Shown: positions 1-5,054 of the stretch, piece by piece
Layout of the letters: each line of letters opens with the position of its first letter
Numbering within the stretch: position 1 is the first letter of the stretch
NCBI GenBank assembly: GCA_002452425.1
Contig: DKFQ01000152.1
Location: 1,276-6,329, forward strand
Source of the DNA: Sulfurimonas sp. UBA6792
GTDB lineage: Bacteria; Campylobacterota; Campylobacteria; Campylobacterales; Sulfurimonadaceae
DNA length: 5,054 nt
Direction: 5' to 3'
Notes under the pieces: model-generated
What the model was told of the DNA's origin: nothing
The model's database searches: none
What the model saw: the letters and a program-made list of their open reading frames with translations, nothing else
Position numbers and translations under genes: made by a program

Positions 1-2
1 GC

Positions 3-3000
3 ATAGGCGATCAGCTCTTTATCGACGACCAACTTTTACGTCTTGCAAAAGAGCTGGACATCAAAGTAGTCGCTACGAACGACACCCACTACACCTTTCA
101 TGACGATGCGCAGTACCATGAAGCGTTTATGTGTATCGGGATGAACAAACTCTATGACGACCCAAAACGGATGCGCCACTCCGTTCATGAGTTTTACCTC
201 AAAAGCCCCGAGCAGATGGCAAAACTCTTTGCCGACATCCCCGAAGCCATAGCGCATACGCAGGAGATTGTAGAGAAGTGTAACTTAGAACTCAAACTAG
301 GCGACCCCATCCCTCCAAACTTTAAGTTTACGAGAGAGTATGCTCTCTCTGATGGGCTAAATATAGATAATGCCGATGATGCTACTTTGAGTGAAGATGC
401 CACAAAAGAGCAAAAAAGAGCATGGAAGAGTGCGGCTGATAAGAACGATGCCGAGTATTTTATCTATCGTTGCCGTCTTGGGTTGCAAAAGCGGCTTGTG
501 CATGTACCGCAAGAGCGACATGACGAGTACAAGGAGCGGCTAGAGTTTGAGATGAATGTCATCAACTCCATGAAGTTTCCAGGATACATGCTCATCGTTT
601 GGGATTTTGTCAAAGTTGCCAAAGAGATGGGCATAGCTGTTGGTCCAGGGCGAGGGAGTGCGGCGGGGAGTTTGGTTGCATATTCGCTTGAGATTACGGA
701 CATAGACCCGATGAAGTATGACCTTCTTTTTGAGCGGTTCTTAAATCCTGAGCGTGTAAGCATGCCAGATATAGATATGGACTTTATGCAGGCTCGCCGT
801 GGGGAAGTTATAGATTATGTTGTCAAAAAGTACGGGCGAAATCAAGTGGCTCAAATCATCACTTTTGGCTCACTTCTTGCCAAAGGTGTTATCCGTGATG
901 TCGCCCGTGTTCTTGATATGCCACTCTCTCAAGCCGACAAAATGGCAAAACTTGTTCCCGACGAGCTGGGCATAACACTAAACGGCAAGACAAAAAACGG
1001 CGAGTTTATAGCAGGAGCATTCCAAAAAGAGCCAAAACTCAAAGAGCTTATAGAAAGCGACGCAAATGCGGCAAGGGTTTGGGAGTTTGCAAAAAGACTT
1101 GAGGGGCTTAAGCGAAACTCAGGTATCCATGCGGCGGGGGTCGTTATCTCAAATGAGGAGCTTTGGAAAAAAACTCCCATCTACAAACCCGCAGGCGAGG
1201 ATGTTTTTGTAACGCAGTATTCGCTCAACTATCTTGAAGATGTTGACCTTATAAAGTTCGACTTTTTGGGACTTAAAACACTTGATGTTATCGACAACGC
1301 CATAAAACTTATCAAGTTTCGCTACAACAAAGATGTCGTGTGGCACGAGATAGACGAAAACGACCCAAAAGTTTACGATGTTATCCGCAGCGGCGACACG
1401 GTGGGAATGTTTCAGATAGAGAGTTCGGGTATGCAGGACTTGAACAAACGCCTAAAACCCGATAGTTTCGAGGATTTGATTGCGGTTTTGGCACTTTATC
1501 GCCCCGGACCGATGGAGTCGGGGATGCTTGATAGTTTTATCGAGAGAAAGCACGGCAGAGAGAAGATAGAATATACATTTGATGCCATGGAGCCTATCCT
1601 TAAAAATACTTACGGGGTCATCGTCTATCAAGAACAGGTTATGCAGATAGTTCAGACTATCGGCGGTTTTTCTCTAGGCTACTCCGACATTATCCGCCGC
1701 TCTATGGGTAAGAAAAAAGATATGTCCGTTTACAACGACGAGTTTGCAAGCGGAGCGCAAAAACAGGGGCTTGACTACGCTGCTGCATCGAAGCTCTTTG
1801 ACCTTATTGAGAAGTTTGCGGGGTACGGTTTCAACAAATCCCACTCCGCTGCCTATGCGATGGTTACTTTTCAGACCGCATGGCTAAAGACATACTATCC
1901 AAACGAGTTTATGGCGGCACTTCTGACCTCCGATAAGGACAACACGGACAAGGTTGTGCGCTACATCGATGAGACTAAAAGAATGGGCATCGAACTCTCT
2001 CCGCCCGACATTTGCGACTCACAGCTTGAGTTCTCAGCCATCACAAAAGAGGATAAAGAGGTCGTTCTTTTTGGTTTGGGCGCTATAAAAGGAGTGGGTG
2101 AAGCGGCGGTTTACTCCATTTTGGAGACCAGAAAAGAGGGCGGCGATTTTAAATCCGTAGAGGATTTTGTAAACAGAATTGAGCCTTCAAAAGTAAACAA
2201 AAGAGTTATAGAGTCCATCATAAAAGCGGGCGGATTTGATAGATACGGCTTTTCAAGAAAGGCACTTTTAGAGCAGATAGAAAAAATCGTCGAAACTGCA
2301 AAAGATGCTTCAAATGCTAAAAAAAATGCGCTAGGAAGTCTTTTTGGAGACGACAGCGAGATAACAAGCGTGGAGTTGAAGCTTCTGAATTGTGCTGAAT
2401 ACGAGCTAAAAGAGATTTTAGAGTTTGAAAAAGAGACCATCGGTTTTTACATCTCAGGACATCCGCTTGATGAGTACAGAGAAAAACTTGACGAGCTAGA
2501 CTATACACTCTCCTCGGAGATAGAGAGTGTAAAAGACGGTTCATACGCCATCTTCATAGGAAAAGTGGAGGAGATAACCAAAAAAACCTCCAAAAAAGGG
2601 AGCCAGTTTGGCATAGTAAACCTCATGGACTTCCACGGAAACATAGAAGTGATGCTATTTTCAGACAAACTAGAAGAACTAACCCAAATGAACCTAAACG
2701 AGCCAATCGCCATCAAGGTAAAAGTGACGCATACTGACATGTTCACAAGAACAAATGTCGTTAAAATCATGACACTAAAAGAGGCAAAAAAAGAGACGCA
2801 AAAGACCAAAAAAGAGGTTCAAGAGAAGCCGCAAGAACCGATAGCTCTTTGTATAAAACTAGACAGCGATATGCGAGTACTCGAAGAACTATACAGAGTG
2901 GTACGACAAAACCCAGGTAACAGAGAACTCAAGCTAACCATCGTTTCAAAGCTACAAAATGTCCTTATAGACTCCGCCATCAGGGTAAGCAGTAAACTTT

Positions 3001-3047
3001 TAGAAGCACTGGATGGGAATGAGTTTGTAGATATCGTGGCTTCATAG
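3..3047 (+). CDS. dnaE: DNA polymerase III alpha subunit, 5' partial
   Basis: This is the catalytic subunit of the replicative DNA polymerase III holoenzyme. The reading frame is open from base 3, so the start lies upstream; 1014 residues are visible of a family usually near 1160-1200. The first residues (TNDTHY, about residues 26-31) are the end of the N-terminal PHP domain. The C-family palm follows: GPGRGSAAGSL near residue 214, then MPDIDMDF, whose Asp codons at 768 and 774 match E. coli D401 and D403, then KFDFLGL with Asp at 1260, matching D555. Further matches are the RPGP, YQEQVMQ and KFAGYGFNKSHSAAYA motifs. A helix-hairpin-helix segment (GLGAIKGVGE, near residue 690), an OB-fold (about residues 847-925) and a C-terminal domain ending at a TAG follow. 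All three catalytic Asp are intact. The ATG at 129 is internal, because strong homology continues upstream of it. Identification is certain. Confidence 0.98.
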   Translation: MGDQLFIDDQLLRLAKELDIKVVATNDTHYTFHDDAQYHEAFMCIGMNKLYDDPKRMRHSVHEFYLKSPEQMAKLFADIPEAIAHTQEIVEKCNLELKLGDPIPPNFKFTREYALSDGLNIDNADDATLSEDATKEQKRAWKSAADKNDAEYFIYRCRLGLQKRLVHVPQERHDEYKERLEFEMNVINSMKFPGYMLIVWDFVKVAKEMGIAVGPGRGSAAGSLVAYSLEITDIDPMKYDLLFERFLNPERVSMPDIDMDFMQARRGEVIDYVVKKYGRNQVAQIITFGSLLAKGVIRDVARVLDMPLSQADKMAKLVPDELGITLNGKTKNGEFIAGAFQKEPKLKELIESDANAARVWEFAKRLEGLKRNSGIHAAGVVISNEELWKKTPIYKPAGEDVFVTQYSLNYLEDVDLIKFDFLGLKTLDVIDNAIKLIKFRYNKDVVWHEIDENDPKVYDVIRSGDTVGMFQIESSGMQDLNKRLKPDSFEDLIAVLALYRPGPMESGMLDSFIERKHGREKIEYTFDAMEPILKNTYGVIVYQEQVMQIVQTIGGFSLGYSDIIRRSMGKKKDMSVYNDEFASGAQKQGLDYAAASKLFDLIEKFAGYGFNKSHSAAYAMVTFQTAWLKTYYPNEFMAALLTSDKDNTDKVVRYIDETKRMGIELSPPDICDSQLEFSAITKEDKEVVLFGLGAIKGVGEAAVYSILETRKEGGDFKSVEDFVNRIEPSKVNKRVIESIIKAGGFDRYGFSRKALLEQIEKIVETAKDASNAKKNALGSLFGDDSEITSVELKLLNCAEYELKEILEFEKETIGFYISGHPLDEYREKLDELDYTLSSEIESVKDGSYAIFIGKVEEITKKTSKKGSQFGIVNLMDFHGNIEVMLFSDKLEELTQMNLNEPIAIKVKVTHTDMFTRTNVVKIMTLKEAKKETQKTKKEVQEKPQEPIALCIKLDSDMRVLEELYRVVRQNPGNRELKLTIVSKLQNVLIDSAIRVSSKLLEALDGNEFVDIVAS
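2504..2531. repeat. 9-bp perfect inverted repeat inside dnaE
   Basis: TACACTCTC at 2504-2512 is the exact reverse complement of GAGAGTGTA at 2523-2531, with a 10-nt loop. A smaller competing hairpin, TCTCC/GGAGA with a 2-nt loop, sits at 2509-2520. It lies just before the OB-fold coding region. No U-run follows on either strand, so it does not look like a terminator. A stem of this size is expected by chance about once in a few windows of this length, so function is doubtful. Confidence 0.45.
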
Positions 3048-3055
3048 GGATTAGT

Positions 3056-3151
3056 ATGAAAAGAGAAGGTGTAGATACAACCATATACGAGTTGGTTTAT
3101 AAACTGTATAATTTAAGCGATCAAAATCCTACAAGGAGAGCAAAATGGTAG
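3056..3151 (+). CDS. Possible 31-aa ORF between dnaE and the antitoxin
   Basis: This short ORF starts at an ATG 8 nt after the dnaE stop and ends at a TAG (3149-3151) that overlaps the antitoxin ATG (3145-3147). A weak AGGGA just upstream of its start could serve as a ribosome binding site. The peptide runs MKREGVDTTIYELVYKL and on to RRAKW. The GVD..I.E.VY pattern loosely resembles the C-terminal helix region of 6-phosphogluconate-dehydrogenase-like proteins such as GpsA or PanE, so it might be the remnant of a lost gene. It might equally be a leader ORF that couples antitoxin translation to dnaE read-through, or chance. It also contains the candidate promoter of the toxin-antitoxin pair. 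I do not assign a function, and it may not be a real gene. Confidence 0.25.
   Translation: MKREGVDTTIYELVYKLYNLSDQNPTRRAKW
3084..3112 (+). promoter_or_regulatory. Candidate sigma-70 promoter for the toxin-antitoxin pair
   Basis: A perfect TATAAT lies at 3107-3112. At a 17-nt spacing the -35 position (3084-3089, TATACG) matches TTGACA at only three of six bases; weak -35 boxes are common in Campylobacterota. Transcription would start near 3119, giving a leader of about 25 nt to the antitoxin ATG. An 8-bp palindrome, TTTATAAA (3096-3103), sits in the spacer and could be part of an autoregulatory operator, as toxin-antitoxin pairs commonly repress themselves. The operator role is speculation. 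Confidence 0.5.
3133..3138 (+). promoter_or_regulatory. Ribosome binding site of the antitoxin
   Basis: AAGGAG lies 6 nt before the ATG at 3145. It is close to the ideal Shine-Dalgarno sequence and fixes this start; upstream in the same frame a TAA at 3109 is reached before any other start codon. The strong site fits the usual need for more antitoxin than toxin. Confidence 0.8.
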
Positions 3152-3345
3152 CCTATAGAGAAATAGTAAGAAACGGTGATGATATTATCCATATAACAAA
3201 TATGCTAAAAGAGATGAAAACAGTGAGTGAAGTTATCATTGTGCCGCTTGGAGAGACAAAAGAGAGAGATATAAAAGATTTGCAAATAGCATCCATGTCA
3301 AAAACTTGGGATAACAGTGAAGATGAGGCGTGGAATGAGTTATAA
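3145..3345 (+). CDS. Antitoxin of a MazF/PemK-type type II pair
   Basis: This 66-aa protein directly precedes and overlaps a MazF/PemK-type toxin, which is the basis for calling it the antitoxin. Such antitoxins bind and block the toxin and often repress their own promoter. The N-terminal half (MVAYREIVRNGDDII, ending in EVIIVPL near residues 29-35) looks like a short strand-forming module, but I recognise no clear AbrB/MazE swapped-hairpin or ribbon-helix-helix pattern in it. The C-terminus (SMSKTWDNSEDEAWNEL, residues 50-66) is an acidic, Trp-containing tail of the kind that threads into MazF-like toxins. A strong ribosome binding site lies 6 nt before the start, and a TATAAT box lies about 33 nt upstream of the start. 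The gene is AT-rich compared with dnaE. Role is confident from context; family assignment is open. Confidence 0.85.
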   Translation: MVAYREIVRNGDDIIHITNMLKEMKTVSEVIIVPLGETKERDIKDLQIASMSKTWDNSEDEAWNEL

Positions 3346-3658
3346 AAAAGGGGATATTTTACTTGTGCATTTTCCTTTTACAAATCTCTTAGATTCTAAA
3401 AAGCGACCCGTGTTAGTGGTAAAAGATGAAAATGAATACGGTGATATAGTTTGTTTTCAAATCACATCAAAACAAAACCAATCAAATATTATAGAAATCA
3501 CTTCAAGTGATATGAATGAAACTTTAAAATTAAAATCTTTTGTCAAATATGACAAATGTTTTACAATAGACGCAAAAATAGTAGATAAAAAATTAACTTT
3601 TACTACAAATAATTTTTTAGTGAGTTTAAAAGACCTTTTTTGTAAAGAGATTTTTTGA
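3335..3658 (+). CDS. MazF/PemK-family endoribonuclease toxin
   Basis: This 107-aa protein belongs to the MazF/PemK/Kid/CcdB-fold toxins, which mostly cut RNA at short sequences and stop growth when free of antitoxin. The N-terminus (KKGDILLVHFPFT, then KKRPVLVV) is the classic first strand, loop and second strand. Arg24 in KRPVLVV and Thr44 in FQITSK occupy the positions of the catalytic Arg and Thr of MazF enzymes, so it is probably active. The ATG at 3335 was chosen over the one at 3317 because GAGG lies 7 nt upstream and family members begin just before the KxGD motif. The gene overlaps the antitoxin by 11 nt, which suggests coupled translation. The 3' half is extremely AT-rich (about 20% GC in the lines 3481-3660), unlike the neighbours, consistent with horizontal acquisition. 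Its RNA target sequence cannot be read from the sequence. Confidence 0.93.
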   Translation: MSYKKGDILLVHFPFTNLLDSKKRPVLVVKDENEYGDIVCFQITSKQNQSNIIEITSSDMNETLKLKSFVKYDKCFTIDAKIVDKKLTFTTNNFLVSLKDLFCKEIF

Positions 3659-3668
3659 TGTATTTCAA

Positions 3669-3980
3669 ATGAAACAAAAACTAAAAACCAAAGCAAAAGC
3701 CATAGCGCAAAACCCACACACAAAACAAGCCCTTGCGTCCATGAAACCAGAGAAAAATTTTTGGGGCATAAGCGGGGTAGTCCTCTTCTTTTTCGTTCCT
3801 GAAATCATCGCCTTTTTTTGGGGTGCAGATATCACGGCTTATGCTAAAAACGAACTTTTAACGCCGCATGATTTTTTAGAAACACAGTACTATGAAATGT
3901 TGGTTATGCTCTTTGAAGAGGGAGTGAGTTACCTAAACCTCTCCATCGGCATGGCACTTTTGGTTTGGTTGTTTTTTTAA
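3669..3980 (+). CDS. Unrecognised small membrane protein, two hydrophobic segments
   Basis: I do not recognise this 103-aa protein. It begins with a strongly basic stretch (MKQKLKTKAKAIAQ, with more Lys up to residue 29), followed by a hydrophobic, aromatic-rich segment at about residues 32-51 (GVVLFFFVPEIIAFFW) and a mostly polar, acidic middle (52-86). A second hydrophobic segment at about 87-103 runs to the last residue. By the positive-inside rule the N-terminus is cytoplasmic, so the middle loop would face the periplasm and the C-terminus would return to the cytoplasm. No signal-peptide cleavage site is apparent. The start lies 10 nt after the toxin stop and has no visible Shine-Dalgarno sequence. 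The stop overlaps the next start (TAATG), so this gene and the DUF167 gene are probably translated together. Its base composition is closer to the housekeeping genes than to the toxin, so it is probably native to this locus. Confidence 0.75.
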   Translation: MKQKLKTKAKAIAQNPHTKQALASMKPEKNFWGISGVVLFFFVPEIIAFFWGADITAYAKNELLTPHDFLETQYYEMLVMLFEEGVSYLNLSIGMALLVWLFF

Positions 3981-4306
3981 TGAAAGCACGAGATTTAAAT
4001 CATATTTTTTATGAATGGGACGGGGATATTTTGGTTTTAAATATCTTAGGCACACCCATGGCGAAGCAGGATGCTGTGCTTAAACCAAAGGGCAATCAGC
4101 TTAAAGTCAGCGTCAAGGCACAGCCGCAAAATGGTCGGGCGACGGACTATATGGTGGACTTTTTGGCAAAAGAGTTTGGGGTAAGCAGCTCTGCCATTGA
4201 AGTGGTTTATGGGCGGGAAAGTATCCATAAGCAGTTGCGCATCAAAGCACCGAAAAAAGTTCCAAATGGGGTAAAATTTGAGTCAGACGAAGGAGATGAA
4301 AAGTGA
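3980..4306 (+). CDS. DUF167 / YggU family protein (UPF0235)
   Basis: This 108-aa protein matches the small, widely conserved YggU/DUF167 family, whose biochemical role is not established. The family pattern is visible in order: a first strand (DILVLNILGTP, residues 16-26), the basic NQLKVSVKAQP stretch (39-49), the NGRATDYMVDFLAKEFGV helix (51-68), the IEVVYGRESIHKQLRI strand (73-88) and a short charged tail. The GRA and HKQLRI positions are those most conserved in the family. The ATG at 3980 overlaps the TAA of the preceding gene (TAATG); no Shine-Dalgarno sequence is visible, so translation probably depends on coupling. An in-frame TTG at 3965 is possible but less likely. The TGA overlaps the GTG of the peptidase gene, so it is the middle gene of a coupled trio. 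Family assignment is confident; function is unknown. Confidence 0.93.
   Translation: MKARDLNHIFYEWDGDILVLNILGTPMAKQDAVLKPKGNQLKVSVKAQPQNGRATDYMVDFLAKEFGVSSSAIEVVYGRESIHKQLRIKAPKKVPNGVKFESDEGDEK
4290..4296 (+). promoter_or_regulatory. Ribosome binding site that sets the GTG start of the peptidase
   Basis: AAGGAGA lies inside the end of the DUF167 gene, 6 nt before the GTG at 4303. It supports this non-ATG start, because the next in-frame ATG falls after the conserved SPTPFHAV motif. Confidence 0.8.
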
Positions 4307-5054
4307 ACAAACAAGATTTTAACGAGGGATTATTGGGATTTTTGGATGCCTCGCCCACGCCTTTTCATGCGGTGCAAAATATGGCTGGAATGTTTGACAA
4401 TGCAGGGTTTGAGAGGCTATTTGAGGAGAAAAAATGGGCTTTAGAACAGGGCAAAAAATATTTTGTTGTGCGAAATGACTCCTCTATCATCGCTTTTACC
4501 TATCCAAAAAGCAAAAATTTCTTGATGGTTGGAGCGCATACTGATTCGCCAAATCTTAGACTTAAGCCAAATCCTCTTATCAAAGAGCATGGGGTTGTAA
4601 AGTTTGGAGTGGAGAGTTACGGCGGGCTTTTGCTCAACTCTTGGTTTGATCGTGACCTCTCTTTGGCTGGGCGTATCTCTTATCTGGATGCAAACAATCT
4701 TATAAAAGATGCGCTTGTCGATGCAAAAAAGGCTATCGCTATCATCCCGTCTCTTGCGATTCATCTTGATAGAGAAGCAAACGAGAAGCGAAGTATCAAT
4801 GCGCAGACCGATATCTGCCCTATTGCTACAACAGACAGCGAATTTGCATGGGATCTGTTTTTGAGAGAGCTTTTAGCGCAAAGCGGAGTGGAGGAAGTGC
4901 AGGAGATTTATGCGCATGAACTCTCCTTTTACGACACGCAAAAAGCCTCTTTTGTAGGGCTAAGAGATGAGTTTATCGCAAGTGCTAGGATAGACAATTT
5001 GCTAAGTTGCTATGTCGGGATGCTCGCACTTTGCAGTGTGGATGAGGCAAAACC
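4303..5054 (+). CDS. apeB: M18 family metallo-aminopeptidase, 3' partial
   Basis: This is the N-terminal 250 residues of an M18 (aspartyl-aminopeptidase-like) zinc exopeptidase, which removes N-terminal residues from peptides in the cytoplasm; the family is usually about 420-430 aa. Visible motifs are SPTPFHAV (about residues 17-24, typical M18 N-terminus), GAHTDSPNL with zinc ligand His79 and Asp81 of the active site, YGGLLLNSWFDRDLSLAGR (Trp114, Asp116, Arg117), IPSLAIHLDR (His154) and ARIDNL with Asp231, the expected metal-bridging Asp. The EE pair and the final His ligand lie beyond the window end. The GTG start is backed by a strong ribosome binding site and overlaps the DUF167 stop (GTGA). 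No signal peptide is present. Family is certain; substrate preference (Asp/Glu or broader) cannot be told, and the apeB symbol is by family naming only. Confidence 0.95.
   Translation, partial: MNKQDFNEGLLGFLDASPTPFHAVQNMAGMFDNAGFERLFEEKKWALEQGKKYFVVRNDSSIIAFTYPKSKNFLMVGAHTDSPNLRLKPNPLIKEHGVVKFGVESYGGLLLNSWFDRDLSLAGRISYLDANNLIKDALVDAKKAIAIIPSLAIHLDREANEKRSINAQTDICPIATTDSEFAWDLFLRELLAQSGVEEVQEIYAHELSFYDTQKASFVGLRDEFIASARIDNLLSCYVGMLALCSVDEAK

Noticed and set aside
2111..2440. Antisense open frame of 109 codons within dnaE, and similar minus-strand frames at 464-763, 929-1180, 2501-2809 and 36-257
   Set aside because: They lie opposite a highly conserved polymerase gene, are Ser/Phe/Leu-rich in the way antisense shadows are, and resemble no known protein.
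3317..3334. Alternative upstream start of the toxin
   Set aside because: It would add MKMRRG before the conserved N-terminus, has no well-spaced ribosome binding site, and lengthens the overlap with the antitoxin.
3497..3511. Near-perfect palindrome ATCACTT-C-AAGTGAT inside the toxin gene
   Set aside because: Seven-base arms of this kind are expected by chance in about one of a few windows this size, and it lies within coding sequence away from any promoter.
3640..3668. T-rich end of the toxin gene as a possible terminator
   Set aside because: The T-runs are codons for Phe near the C-terminus and no GC-rich stem precedes them.
3457..3723. Minus-strand open frame of 88 codons with hydrophobic stretches across the toxin 3' end
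   Set aside because: It is the mirror of AT-rich toxin sequence, where Lys and Asn codons read as Phe and Ile on the other strand; the toxin frame has clear homology.
3965..3979. TTG start for the DUF167 gene
   Set aside because: The ATG at 3980 forms a TAATG overlap and fits the family length; the TTG adds five residues with no supporting ribosome binding site.
4441..4764. Minus-strand open frame of 107 codons opposite the peptidase gene
   Set aside because: The + strand here encodes conserved M18 motifs; the antisense product shows no recognisable domain.
1..5054. CRISPR arrays, tRNA or rRNA genes, insertion sequences, attachment sites
   Set aside because: I saw no spaced direct repeats, cloverleaf-like sequence, transposase or integrase motifs, and nearly all the window is accounted for by protein genes.

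Overview
The window looks like a chromosomal segment of a Campylobacterota (epsilonproteobacterial) bacterium, probably close to Sulfurimonas or Sulfuricurvum. This rests on the style of the DnaE and M18 peptidase proteins, tightly packed same-strand genes, and moderate GC interrupted by an AT-rich insert. Genus-level placement is inference; no 16S or other strong marker is present. All supported genes lie on the + strand.

Layout. Bases 3-3047 hold the 3' part of dnaE, the replicative DNA polymerase III alpha subunit; its first ~150 or so codons lie upstream of the window. Bases 3048-3144 form a short AT-rich gap with a near-consensus -10 box, a good ribosome binding site and a possible 31-codon ORF that overlaps the next start. 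Bases 3145-3658 hold a type II toxin-antitoxin pair: a 66-aa antitoxin whose C-terminal tail is rich in acidic residues and Trp, overlapping by 11 nt a 107-aa MazF/PemK-type endoribonuclease toxin. Bases 3669-3980 encode an unrecognised 103-aa protein with two hydrophobic segments. It is joined by a TAATG overlap to a 108-aa DUF167/YggU-family protein (3980-4306). That gene is joined by a GTGA overlap to an M18 metallo-aminopeptidase (from 4303, cut by the window end after 250 residues).

How the genes fit together. The last three genes look like a translationally coupled housekeeping unit. The toxin-antitoxin pair sits between it and dnaE. Hand counts give GC near 20% in the 3' half of the toxin gene, against about 50% in sampled dnaE and peptidase lines, so the pair is probably an acquired cassette. 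No transcription terminator is visible anywhere, so read-through from dnaE or from the toxin-antitoxin promoter into the downstream genes is possible.

I see no convincing undescribed system. The most unusual points are the antitoxin without a recognisable DNA-binding fold, the short ORFs that bridge the gene junctions at both edges of the cassette, a possible gene remnant ahead of the cassette, and a change in codon style near the 3' end of dnaE.
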